NCBI GenBank assembly: GCA_965240325.2
Contig: OZ251225.1
Location: forward strand, 3,596,001-3,660,000
From: Rebecca billardiae RCC1528
Lineage: Eukaryota > Haptophyta
DNA: 64,000 bases
Direction: 5' to 3'
Shown here piece after piece: positions 20,235 to 30,677 of this stretch (position 1 is its first letter; each line of letters starts with the position of its first letter). Below the pieces are notes generated by a model. That model saw nothing but the letters and a program-made list of their open reading frames with translations, was not told the origin of the DNA and made no database searches. Both the position numbers and the translations under genes were made by a program.

Positions 20235-23200
20235 TCACTCGGCGTGCGCGCCCCACAAGCTCGTCATGTCCTCGGGCTTGAGCGCCTTGCTGGCCTCTTG
20301 CTCGCTGGTGGCCGCCTGCTCGAGCCTGTCCAGCTTGGCGATTAGCACCTGCCAGGGACCGGCGCGGATGGGCGCGGGGCGAACACCCGTCAGGCCCATG
20401 CGCGCGCGAGCGAGGGCGAGCGCGAGCTGTCGCGCGTGCCGCGCGCACCTCGAGCGCGCGCTTCTTGCGCATCGCGAGCTCCTTGATGGCGACAGGGTAC
20501 GCGCTGTCGACGCTGCCCTCCGCCTGCGAGCGCGTGGCCTCGGTCCACATCTTGTCCTGCGAAGGGCGGGCGCGCAGCGCGGGCGTGTGCGCGGCGTCGG
20601 GCGCGCGGTGAGCGGCGACGATGCGCAGGGCCCGCCTCGGCCGCGCGCCCGTCGGGTACGGCGCCCGGGCGCGCGTTGCGCTGCGCTGCGCTGCGCTGCG
20701 CTGCGCTGCGCTGCGCTGCGCTGCGCTGCGCTGCGCTGCGCTGCGCTGCGCTGCGCTGCGCTGCGCTGCGCTGCGCTTGCTCACCTCCTGCGGAGCGAGC
20801 GCCTTGAAGAGGTCGAGCGCCTGGCGGTGCGCCGCCAGCACGCCGTCCTCCGCGCGCACGAGCCGGCTCGCCGCCTTGTGGAAGGACGCGGCCTGGCGCG
20901 AGAGGTGCAGCGACTGCTCGAGCATCTCCGAATCCCCCTCGTCGTCGTCCGAGTCGGAGGGCGCTGGGCCGGCGGCGGCGGCGGCGGCGGGCAGTGGCGG
21001 CTTGGCCGCGGCGCCGCCGCCCCGCGCTGCCGCGCCGAACTTCGCTCCACCACCGTCGCCGCCGTGGCGCGGCGTGGTCGGCGCGCTGCGCGCGGGCGGG
21101 CGATGCGCCGGCGGCTCGCCCGGCGGCGGCTGCGGCGCGCGCGCCGCCGGCTTGGGCGGCTGCGGCGCGAGCGGCGGCGGCGCGGGCGGCGCGGTGGGCT
21201 GCACGGCCGGCGGCTGCTTGTCCGCGCCGCCGCCGGACGAGGCGGCCATCTCCTTCACGCGCTGCGCGTAGCGCAGCGTGTTGAGCGTGTGCTCGCACGA
21301 GGTGTGCGTCGGCGCGAGGTTGGCGATCATCACGGTGCGCGACTGCGCGCCGATGAAGCCGTCCTTGAGCACCTGCGTCAGCTTAGAGCCTCGGAACGGG
21401 ATGTGCGCGCCGGCCGAGCCCGAGAGAGCGCGGATGCACTCCTTGAGGCAGAGCAGCGACTTGTTCACCTCGGCGCCGTCCATGCGGTTGGAGCGGTCGT
21501 CGGACTGCGCCTTCGCGGCCCACTCCGAGCCGGCGAGGTCGATCAGCGAGAGCTTCGCCGCGGGCGTGCCGTGCCGCCCCTCGCGCGCCGGGTGCAGGTG
21601 GATCTGCAGCACCGCGTGCGAGCGCGAGGACGTCTCGTTCTGAGCGGTCGCGCGCGTCGTGCGCTTCGCCGTGCGCACGAGGGCCATCAGCTCGTGCACC
21701 GAGCTGAGCGTGCGCATCTCGAGGCCGACCATGCACGCGTTGTCGTTCGCGTCCGCCATCACGTCGATCCGCCGCTTCGCCCCGCCCTCGCCAACGCCGA
21801 GCAGGTCGTACACCTTGCCCCTGTACAACTCAAAGAAGCCCACGCTCACCACAAACCCGCCGCCGGGCGCGCCGCTCGCGCGGCTGAGCTCGTCGACGCG
21901 GGCAAAGACGTGCGCGCCCGCGAGCTGGTACAGGCCGTGCTCGTTGGCCACGCCGCCGGCGCCGAGACCCATCATCGTCATCGTCTGCCGCGGCGGGCGC
22001 GGCGCCGTGCGGGGGAGGGGGGGGGCGCACGCTCGCGGGTGAGCGGCGGCGCGCCACTCGGGGGCGGCGCGGCGCGCGGCGCGCGCGGCGCGCGCGACGC
22101 GCGGTGCCTCGGCGTGGCGCACACCTTGCCCGAGCCCGTCTGGCCGTACGCAAAGCACATCGCGTGTCCGCCCTTCTGGAAGAGGCGCTCGACGAGCGGG
22201 TGCAGCGCGTCCGTGTACACCGCCTCGTTCGTCGCGCCCTCCCCGAACGCGCCGTCGAACCGAAACGCATGGTTCTCCATCACACGCGAGAGGTCGACCG
22301 TCACCTTGGGCTCGTGCAGCACGATCGAGCCGCGCGCGTCGCGCAGGTCGGCGGTGAGCACGTCGTACGCGCCGCTCTTGCGCTCGCCCGGCAGCAGCGG
22401 CCGCTTGCGCACGTACACCGAGATCTTCGGCGGCGCGCCCGTGCGCGCCACCGCGGCGCGCGGCTTGTCGGCCGCAGCGTCGCCGTGCGCGCCCTCGCCG
22501 GCGCGCTGCCGCCTGTAGCGCGCGATCACGGCCTGGAAGACGCCATCCTCGCCGGCAAGGCCGTGGCGCTCAGCCCAGTGGCGGTCGTCCAACTCCACGC
22601 GCATGCGCGAGATCTCCGCGCCGCATGGCACGCCCGCGCGCTTCTCGCGATCTGAGTCGACCGCGCCGCCGCGCACGCGCGCCGCCGCCTTGCGCAGCCG
22701 CTCGCCGGCCGCCACGTTGCGCTTCTTCGGCTTGAGCGGCGTCGGCGCGCCGTTGTCGGGCTGGGCGTGCGGGACCGGGCGGTTCAGATCGATCTCGACG
22801 GGCGGGGGCGGTGCGCGCGCGGCGGCGGGCGGCGCGCCGGCCGCCGCTTCGCTCGCGCGCCGCCGACCGCGCCGCGGCGGCGGCGCCGCGTGCGCGTCGG
22901 CGCGCGGCGCGACGGGTGGTGCGGAGTCGCGCGGGTCGCTGCCACCGCCGCCGTTGCGCGAGACACGACGAGGGTGCACTTGCTCCACGTACCCGTCGTC
23001 GTACTCCAGCCGGACGCTGCCGTCGGCCGCGTCGACGGCGAGCACCGTCGCGCGGTGCCAGAAGCCGAGGTCGCTCCAGTTGCCGAAAACGCGCTCGCCC
23101 GGCTGGTACGCGGGCGGCAGGGGCGGCGTCGCCACCGCTGCGGGTGCGAATCGGTCGGGCGATGCGGGCCGGTCGGGGATGCGGAACGACCCCACGAGCG

Positions 23201-23387
23201 CGGGCGCGGCCGGCTCGGCGCCGGCACGCACGCCGAGTGCGCGCAGCCGATCGGGCGCAACGCGCTCGTCGCGAAAGCCGTCGTCAAAGACGACGGCGAA
23301 GTGGCCGTCGCGGAACTCGGCGACCGACGCCGGTAGCCACTCGCCGTACGCCGTCGCCGCAAGCACGCGATCCCCCACACTGAACAT
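20235..23387 (-). CDS. Kinesin-13 family motor with N-terminal Tudor-like segments, four exons
   Basis: CDS is complement of 22125-23387, 20785-21984, 20449-20556 and 20235-20348 (894 residues); introns are 140, 228 and 100 bp. Two Tudor-like beta segments open the protein: about residues 3-50 (FSVGDRVLAATAYGEWLPA...VVFDDGF) and 93-145 (GERVFGNWSDLGFWHRATV...LEYDDGYVEQVHPRRV). A basic low-complexity neck follows, then the motor from about residue 325. HEPKVTVDLSRVMENHAF matches the kinesin-13 loop-2 KVD region; P-loop GQTGSGK is at 415-421 with intron 1 right after Lys421; NETSSRSH is switch I, LSLIDLAGSE switch II, and NKSLLCLKECIRAL contains the KEC motif of kinesin-13. An Ala/Pro-rich linker and short helical tail end in WGAHAE. 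Kinesin-13 proteins depolymerise microtubule ends in spindles and flagella. The Tudor-like N-terminus is unusual for this family. Confidence 0.9.
20677..20776. repeat. (TGCGC)n pentanucleotide repeat, about 20 copies
   Basis: A 100-bp near-perfect pentamer run inside intron 2 of the kinesin gene (20557-20784), starting 9 bp after the GTGAGC donor. In the minus-strand frame it reads as an Ala-Ala-Gln-Arg-Ser repeat with no stop. Confidence 0.95.
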
Positions 23388-26300
23388 CGTGGCGGTGTTG
23401 GCGGTCGCGCTCAGCTTGTCGCGCCGTTCGAACGGTTAGCGGACGCCCGCGTGTCGAGCGACTCAGGTGGACGAAGGCGTTTTTGTATCTTCGCGGCCAC
23501 CATTAATTGTGAGGAGCGTTCCGCCGCCAGGAGACTCTAGCGGAAGCTTCGCTGGGCTTCGCGCCTGACCGCGAGTCCGGGAATTCACCAGTGCCAAGCG
23601 AACTTCCCCCGCTTGTCGGGGGGGTGTCCGGGGCGCAGGTCCGCATCGCATAGTCCCCCTCGGGGCACGATGGCTGCCGGCAGTTGAGGCAAAAGCGTTG
23701 CCGCAAGGCTTTTGGTTCGTGATGACGACCCACTGCGTGCCAGTGCGGCACGACGCACAAGGGCCGAGGTATGGGAGGCATGAAAGGGCGGGCACGGCAG
23801 GGCGCGGGGCTTTGATGGTCGTAGATGACTCTTCTTCAGGCCTTGGCATCGCTGGGCGACTCGTATCCACCTCTCTCCAGCTCCTGTTGTCCCTGCTTCC
23901 GCATGGCCTGTGATCGACGTGCACGCCGACCGTGCACGGGGCAAAGACAAGTGCATAACGCCGGGGGAGGCCGGAGTTGTCGGTGGTGGATGTTTGCGCA
24001 TCGTTCATGGAATGCCGTCAGCGCTCGCAGCTCGCATGTAGTTTCGCTCGCCGCTCCAGGGCCAGCGTCTCCGCTCCTGTGGTAGTATACCAGGCATTAC
24101 GGTGATTGCTTTTTGAATTGGGATTTTTCTGCAGCTTCTGTCATGTATGGCTCTGGAGCTCTTCCTGGGGGTGTCTGCAAGGATCGGATGGGCTCGAGAG
24201 CTCGCGCACGCGCTGGCAGCCTCCCTCCGAAGGCTACGTGCACTGCTCGCGTTCACTCATCCAGGAGCGCAGGGTAAGAATCCGAGCAGGGCGCCCGCGC
24301 GGGCGGGCGTACGATCAAAGATCACAGCAGCGGTCGCTTGCACAAGCCAAGCGACAATGGAGATAGATTACAGGCGCCAATGTGCGTAGATACCTCAAGC
24401 ACGTACATGTCACACAACCCGCAACGCCACACGCGCCGTCGCGCCCGTGGTGTCCGCGTGGGCGCTCCCTCGTTGTGCGAGAGATGGCCCACGCTGGGAG
24501 CGATGGGCAGCCATCTCGCGAGCCGCGGCAACGCTTTTGAGCCGGACTGGCGCCCCGAGGGGGACTATTCGGCTGTACAGTTTACTAAGAATAAGAGACG
24601 CACACAGCTCAGGCAGGCGAGATTACAGTTTACTAAGAATAAGAGACGCACACAGCTCAGGCAGGCGAGACAGTACTTGCCTCGCGGGCCAGCACTTGTC
24701 TGTGCACACCGCCACACGGCCAGCCTCGCCCGCGTGCGCCATGCGAGGCGAGACACACACGGAGCATGCGCTTCCGCGCGGCGAGGCCTACGCTGTACGC
24801 ACTGCGCTACCTTGCGCCGCCGCGCATGAGCGCGGGTCCGAACAGCTGCGTTCAGGTGTGCTGATTGCATCATTCATGCGAGCCGATTGGTCGAACGAGC
24901 GCTCTGGCCCGACGATGACGTTGCAGCGCACGCCATGCTGATATGCGGTGACGCGGAGCATGTGCGCTCGCGCGGAGTGGCCACACACGTGACCGCTGTC
25001 CAGCTCTGCCCCGGCATTGAACTCCCTGACTCGTGCTCCGACGTCAATCTTGGCCCGAGCTAGTACGTGCATGCATGCGTGCTGATGCAGAATATACCTG
25101 AACGAGGCCCATGATGGCCTGCGTGTATGTGCCTCCTCGGATGACATGGCGCGTGTATGAATGTGTGTATACTACCTTGTCAAGCAGTAGCTCACGTCTG
25201 GACGTTCGTGTCGAACTTGACGGTGCGCATCGTGAACACACGGTCAGCCTTGATAGACGCACCCGTGCAGCCGGAAGGCAGCATCAGCCTGCCTAAGACG
25301 TGAGCATCCAGCCCCGACGCCGCTTCCGGTGCCTGAATGGCGCGCGCTCCTTTCACGCGGGAATGTACTCACTACATCACTATCCAGAAGGGCGCATGTC
25401 AGTGCTTTGCATGCTCACACGACCCTCGCCGTAGGTCGATGCCAACCGCTGCGTGATGCTCGATCATGCCTTTTGACGGCTGTGTGACCCGTGCAGATGC
25501 GTATGCCAGGCAGCGTACTGTGACGAGCGATGCCGCGTGCATAAACTACCTGGACATTGCCCAGTGCAACCAAGTGCCGGACGCCGACGCCGCTGCTCGC
25601 GGCACGCGTGCAGTCAGCCGAGGAATGCACACAACTTCCTTGTTGGTGCGGCGCACGCGATGGCCTGAGGCGCGGCGGATGCAGTGATTCCGAACGGCGA
25701 GCGGTGGAACGACGCAAATGGCTGCTCTTCAGCCGCGCTCAACCACGCGCACCGCCTTCGCGGGCACGCAACTACCGCAGGAGGGCGCGCAGTCGGCGCC
25801 CATCTCGCCCCTCCAGCGCCGCCCAGCGCGCTGTCAGCGCAGCCGCCAGCGGCAGAGGTTGGTGGTGCTCTGACGGCATCACCAACATATTCGGAAAAGA
25901 AAATCCCCACCCGAAATTCCTGCGCCCAGTGGTTACGCTGTTTCCGGGTGTGAGCGCGTGCCTAGGGGCCCGCGTTCATTTGGCGATAAAATCCCCGAAA
26001 GTGCTCCAGTGCGTTTGGACCAGGCTAGGTAAGGGTGTGTATCGGCCAGCGACAGACCGCCGACCCGCGAGGACCGTTCGCTTTCAGCTTGCTGCGGTGC
26101 CCGAAGCCGACAATGGATCAGTGGCCCTGGCCGCGACAACGGTCCAGAGTACACGGAATGGGACGCCAGCGCGGAGGTTAAGGGTTTGACCATCGACCTA
26201 AGTCTGGACCGCACGGGGCTATCATTGGGCGTTGGAGGCAGCCATAGAGGTTTGGAGGCCCTGTTCCCTGCGGGACTTGGGCGGGAAGGAGCCGCTGGAT

Positions 26301-27889
26301 TCATCGTATGGGGCGCATGCAGCGCCGAGATGGAGAGTGGCGGAGCTGTACGCCGAGGCAAACGGATGTACGCGCGTCATACAGGAGGGTGAGTGTAGGA
26401 AGGCCTCTATGGCTGCGATCATTGGACGCCTGCTCGCTTCTTCTGTCAAAAGACTGCCTTGTGGCACCCAGACATCGGAGTCAGCGGATGCCGCTGATCA
26501 GACTACATCAAAATGCACTGATTGCAGGGCATCGTAGCAGCGCAAGCAGCTGTCGCAGCAGCTTGGTGCAGTGATCTCTTGACTCTACCACGGCCGAGCA
26601 CCTGCGGTTCTAAACCTACCGTTTGACGTCATGGACGGGGGTCTAGATCTGTCCCTCCCCTGTACGTTGCATGTGTGTGTTTCTCGCTGCATTCGGCGCG
26701 GGTACCGTAACTCAATCATGTCTGCGGAGGCGAACGGTGCGTCTGACTACGGTGCAGGTCTTGAGCGCTCTGGCCAATCTAGACAACGTGCGATATGCCC
26801 GGTAGCTTGAGTCGAGTACAGTTCACACGAGGCTATCAGAGGGAGGCCTCCATCTCGCAAGAAGGGCTTGCGCGCTTGCACTGATGCACCCGCCGAGTCA
26901 ATTTACGACTCGGGCCCGGGCGGTGACGCAGCTGTGCACGCGAATGGCGCGGCAAGACATGCGCAGCGACACGACGGAGTGCGAGAATGTCACCGCGCTA
27001 CACCACACCCTTCCAAAGGCCGAGAGCAAACGTCTGGCCGTCAGGAGGGCGCGCAGGCCGTGCGTGAGCCGACGCCGTGGCCGCTGCGAAGTGCGAACAC
27101 CGGAAGCCGCCGGCCATTTTTTCTATCAGCACTTCAGCAGCAGAAGTCGTCACGACAATTCGACAAACGACCGCTTTTCCTCGGCTTCTCTCGAGTTATG
27201 AAGAGTCGTGCGCCGCTGCCGCTCCAACTGCGGATGCTCCACGGTACGGACGGTTTGGGTCAATAACGGCTTGGATGAACAGGCACGAATTTGACGAAAA
27301 GGAAAACCCAGACCTGCTGCGGAGCTTCTCCGATCCGTCCTGGACGTAAAATTCCTGCGCTGCCCGAAAAGATGCGGACGAGAAAAGCCGCCTGTCCAGC
27401 ACGTGCGCGTGGGCGCGCCTGAATCGTCGCGTTCGCCTTCGGAACGGGCAGGATATCTATTGATAGTTGATGAGGGCATCCCGACCGTCTAATCCATTGG
27501 GATTCCCATCCTATTTCGGGGCCAACTGCCGATTCGCGTACCGGCGCGGTATTCATCAGATGATATGGGCACTGCTTTTGACGTGCCGTCGGAACGGGAT
27601 CATGTATCGCTCGCGCGCACGAAGTGGCTGTGGCAGCCAATCAAAATGTTTGTCTCCGCATGATCGACGCGACACATCGCCCAATGTTGAGCGCAAACAT
27701 CATAGTTTTTATTTCCCCGCAACCGGGATTCGTCGGGCGTAAAGCAGCGCCGTCTTTGCCCAACCGGCAAGGGCATGTCGCGGCCCAAACAGTTGCGCCG
27801 CTGCGCTGGCGGCTTTTCGTGCAACACAGCGCTCACGAAGAGGCACCGCCCGCCGATCACCTCGTCCGCTCGTGCCTCCTCGCCCGCCG
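23388..27889. other. 4.5-kb intergenic region without a recognisable gene
   Basis: The first bases up to about 23450 are the kinesin promoter side. Beyond that, short frames on both strands show no family motif, consistent codon bias or plausible splice chain. The tandem 47-bp repeat pair lies at 24576-24669. A 13-bp inverted repeat (CCTCTATGGCTGC) occurs at about 26236 and 26404. I saw no tRNA or rRNA signature. It may hold decayed elements or non-coding RNA that I cannot identify by eye. Confidence 0.45.
24576..24669 (-). repeat. Tandem pair of the 47-bp dispersed repeat, inverted
   Basis: Copy A 24576-24621 and copy B 24623-24669 are head to tail and read TTACAGTTTACTAAG... to ...GGCAGGCGAG. 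They are the reverse complement of 20131-20177 with no mismatch seen over the shared 46 bp. Confidence 0.9.
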
Positions 27890-29182
27890 ATGCGTGCCAT
27901 GCGCGCGCTCGTGCTGCTCTTCGCGCTGGCGACGGTGGTCGAGTGCATCCGTATCGGTGGACCTCGCATTTCCGCCGCGCCCGGCTCCGCCTCGCGCCGC
28001 TTTCTCTCCACGCGCCGGCGAGGCGGCGTCGGCGGCGTCAGTTGCGGACGGGCAATCGCGCCCCGCCCCACGCGCGCAGCGCCGCTGTCCGGCGTGACGA
28101 CGGCGACGGTGGCGCACGTGAGGGAGATGGAGGCGCCATATTCCGTGGCGTCGAGCGCGTCGGACTCGCTCGCGCCGCCGCACACGGCCTTCGACCCGTT
28201 CACGGGCGTGGACACGCCCATGCCGACCCACGAGTCGCTCGCGACCTCCGGCCCGGTGCCCTTCGAGCTGGGCGACCTGCCGCAGATGCCGGGCATGGAG
28301 GAGGAGGAGGCGCTGGTGCAGATGGATGTGGTTGCGCCCGCGAGGCCGCGCCTCGCCGCCTGGGCGCTCCCCGCCGCGGCGGCCGCCGGCCTGACGGCAA
28401 CGCTCATGTGGGCAGGCGTGCTCGCATGCACACCCATGATGCTGCTCGGCGCGGACATGCTGAGCAGCTGCCTCGCCGCGTTCGGCGTGGCGCCGGCGGT
28501 CGCGCTCGTGGACTCGGCCATCGCGCGCGCCTCGTCCACCGCCTCGCCGCCCACGACCGAGCTCGCCCGCAGCGTGCGCGAGCTCGCGCTGCAGCCGCGC
28601 GCTTCGCTCAGCCGGCCCGACTTCAAGGCCGTGCACGGCGTCTACCTGGCCACCTTCCTCACCGCGAACGTGTGCGCGACGCTCGGCGTGGCGAGCCTGC
28701 TGAAGATGGCGCTGATCACGACCGTCAACATGTGGGCGGGCGTGAAGAAGGACGCGCTCATCGCCACCTCGAACGCGGGCGCGGCGGGCGGCGCCGCCCC
28801 GGCAAAGGTGCCGCGCTCCTCGGTTGCGCTCTTCTGCGCGCGCGACACGAACGCGATCGGCGCGTCGTTCGTCGTGCCGCGCGTGCTCGCGCCGCGGATG
28901 GCGATGCTGCTGCCGGGGCTCGGCGGCGCGGCGGACACGCTGTGCCAGCTCATCGTGCCGCCCATCTGCGAGCTGATCAACACGCCGATCCACCTGCTCG
29001 CCCTTGACATGTACAACCGACCGGGCTGTGGCAAGCGCGAGCGCGCGCGATCCATCAGCAAGCAGTACTCGCGCTCGCTCGCCGTCAGAATCGTGCGCGT
29101 GATGGCGGCCTTCTCGCTGGGTGGGATCGGCAACCGGGTGCTGCGGACAGCGATGCACGGCATGGTGCTCGCGGGCGCATGA
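27890..29182 (+). CDS. Membrane protein with N-terminal signal-type leader, unknown family
   Basis: 430 residues from ATG 27890 (a second ATG at 27899 is equally possible) to TGA 29182. The N-terminus is a signal peptide-like core (MRALVLLFALATVVEC) followed by a Ser/Arg/Ala-rich stretch poor in acidic residues (PRISAAPGSASRRFLSTRRR), the pattern of a bipartite leader for a secondary plastid. An acidic segment (GMEEEEALVQMD) precedes two or more hydrophobic helices around residues 165-210. The C-terminal half contains KMALITTVNMWAGVKKDAL, ALFCARDTNAIGASFVVP and TPIHLLALDMYNRPG, conserved-looking blocks I cannot assign. Single exon. The plastid location is inference from the leader alone; an ER or other endomembrane location is equally possible. 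Confidence 0.7.
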   Translation: MRAMRALVLLFALATVVECIRIGGPRISAAPGSASRRFLSTRRRGGVGGVSCGRAIAPRPTRAAPLSGVTTATVAHVREMEAPYSVASSASDSLAPPHTAFDPFTGVDTPMPTHESLATSGPVPFELGDLPQMPGMEEEEALVQMDVVAPARPRLAAWALPAAAAAGLTATLMWAGVLACTPMMLLGADMLSSCLAAFGVAPAVALVDSAIARASSTASPPTTELARSVRELALQPRASLSRPDFKAVHGVYLATFLTANVCATLGVASLLKMALITTVNMWAGVKKDALIATSNAGAAGGAAPAKVPRSSVALFCARDTNAIGASFVVPRVLAPRMAMLLPGLGGAADTLCQLIVPPICELINTPIHLLALDMYNRPGCGKRERARSISKQYSRSLAVRIVRVMAAFSLGGIGNRVLRTAMHGMVLAGA

Positions 29183-29940
29183 CAACCGCCCTCGCGTCTG
29201 CCGGACTCATTCGAATACATTCGATCGTAATTTGGTGGTCCTGACGATTCGCGGCTTCGTCGCCAGATCACTGAGTCTGATAGACTACATCATGGCATCA
29301 TGAATCATGATACGGACCTAAATCTTGCCTGGCAGTAGGCTTAGCCGCTCGGACTCTTGAGTAACCTACTAAGTAGTGCGGGCTAGTGCCCGAGTAGGCG
29401 GAGTAGTGCGGTCCACTTACTAAGTCGGGACTCGGGTAACCCGCGTAACCTTCATTCATTTGACATTTACCTTGGCCCGTACTGCACTAGTAAGCCCCGC
29501 GGAGCACTCCCGGTGTCGATCGAGCAGCCCGCTCAGCAGCAGTACGGCTAGTGGCTTAATAATGATTAATATATATATATATGAGTTTAAATTATAATAA
29601 CTTATAAGGTGGAGGTACAAGGCTCCGCGGTCCGGCAGCAGCACCAGCAGACGAGTCGGAGTACGCCGACCGCGCGCGCCGCGCGGGCCCGCGCGCCGGG
29701 CCCGGCGGCCGCGCCATCCGATCGCGGCCTCGCGGCGTCGCGGTCGCGCGGGCCCCCGGCCCCGGGGCCGGGGCCGCCCGGGCCGGCGGGCGCCGCCGGA
29801 CAGCGGCGGCAGACCGGATCCGACCTTGGCTGAGTGCACGGAGCATTTCCACTAGCTAGATGGTCACCACCTGCGTACCCTGGCCGCGCTGAGCTAGAAG
29901 TGTGCGCCTCGGCTCCGTCATTACGTCAGGCTGCACGTGT
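29183..29940. other. Convergent intergenic gap
   Basis: Between the membrane-protein gene and the minus-strand GPx gene. 29330-29450 is a patchwork of repeated CTAAGT/AGTGCGG words; 29568-29582 is a (TA)n tract; 29640-29790 is an almost pure G/C block with many self-complementary words. No gene. Confidence 0.5.
29568..29582. repeat. (TA)n tract
   Basis: Alternating A/T run midway between two convergent genes, followed about 60 bp later by a G/C-only block. Confidence 0.9.
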
Positions 29941-30516
29941 TCATAGCTCATCCTTCCCGCCAAGGTCGGCGAGCACTGCCTCGATGTCCGCGGCGATCAC
30001 GCTAGGTTCGACGGTGAAGTCGTACCGCCTTTTGGGCAGTCCCTTCACCACGAGGAACTTTGAGAAGTTCCACTGCACGTCGCGCTCCTCGCCTGGGCCC
30101 TTGGGGGCCCACGGGGCGGGCGCGACTGCATCGCCGTTTGTGCCCTCTTTGAGGAACGTGAAGAGAGGCGAGGCGCCTGCGCCGTTCACGTCCACCTTGG
30201 CGAAGACGGGGAAGGTGACGCCATAGTTGGTCTTGACAAAGTTTTGAATCTCCTCATTCGTCTCGAACTCCTGCGAGAAGAACTGCCCGCACGGGAACGC
30301 AAGCACCTGCAGCCCCTTTGGGCCGAAGCGCTCGTACAGCTCCTGCAGGCCCTTGTAATGCGGAGTGAAGCCACACTTGGAGGCAGTGTTCACCACGAGC
30401 GCCACGGGCGAGCGGTATTCGTCGAGCTGGACCTGGGAGCCATCTGCGCGCTCCACGGTGAAGTCGTAGATCGACGACTGCACCGCAAGCAGGTGCGCGA
30501 GCGCGTACGCCAACAT
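29941..30516 (-). CDS. GPX: Cysteine-type glutathione peroxidase with ER signals (KDEL)
   Basis: 191 residues from ATG 30516 to TGA 29941. The thioredoxin-fold GPx signatures are present: VVNTASKCGFT with peroxidatic Cys48 (Cys, not selenocysteine), FPCGQFFSQE (usual FPCNQFGGQE) with Gln78, and WNFSKFLV with the catalytic Trp and Asn. The protein starts with a short hydrophobic leader (MLAYALAHLLAVQSS) and ends in KDEL, so an ER-lumenal enzyme is predicted, analogous in location to animal GPx7/8. It would reduce hydroperoxides in the ER with thioredoxin-like or PDI partners. The region where plant-type GPx carries a resolving Cys (before FPVF) reads TNYGVTFPVF and has none. The frame is open 24 codons further to an ATG at 30588, but that Met would bury the leader and intrude on the divergent PWP2 promoter. 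Confidence 0.92.
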   Translation of the reverse strand: MLAYALAHLLAVQSSIYDFTVERADGSQVQLDEYRSPVALVVNTASKCGFTPHYKGLQELYERFGPKGLQVLAFPCGQFFSQEFETNEEIQNFVKTNYGVTFPVFAKVDVNGAGASPLFTFLKEGTNGDAVAPAPWAPKGPGEERDVQWNFSKFLVVKGLPKRRYDFTVEPSVIAADIEAVLADLGGKDEL

Positions 30517-30677
30517 GGCGTCGGTGTCGAGACTTACGTCCAAGTCGTCAGCCGCAGGTCCATCCGGATTTTTTGGCTTGCGACACAACGCGAGCCCGGA
30601 CCCTGCCTCTGCCTTGTTGCCGTGACGGCCACGCGTCGGAGTCGACTGTGCCCTGGGCTGCGCGCCGCGACGAGGGC
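30517..30677. promoter_or_regulatory. Shared upstream region of GPx and PWP2 genes
   Basis: 161 bp between divergent start codons, GC-rich apart from an ATTTTTTGG run at about 30568. No TATA box. Inferred from layout. Confidence 0.5.

Noticed and set aside
23388-27889. tRNA or rRNA genes in the large gap
   Set aside because: No cloverleaf-compatible B-box context or conserved rRNA word was found by eye; a covariance-model scan would be decisive.
29250-29450. Relation of the CTAAGT-rich words to the ends of the 812-bp element (which meet spacer as CACTAAGTCGG)
   Set aside because: Only short shared words; no alignable stretch beyond about 10 bp.
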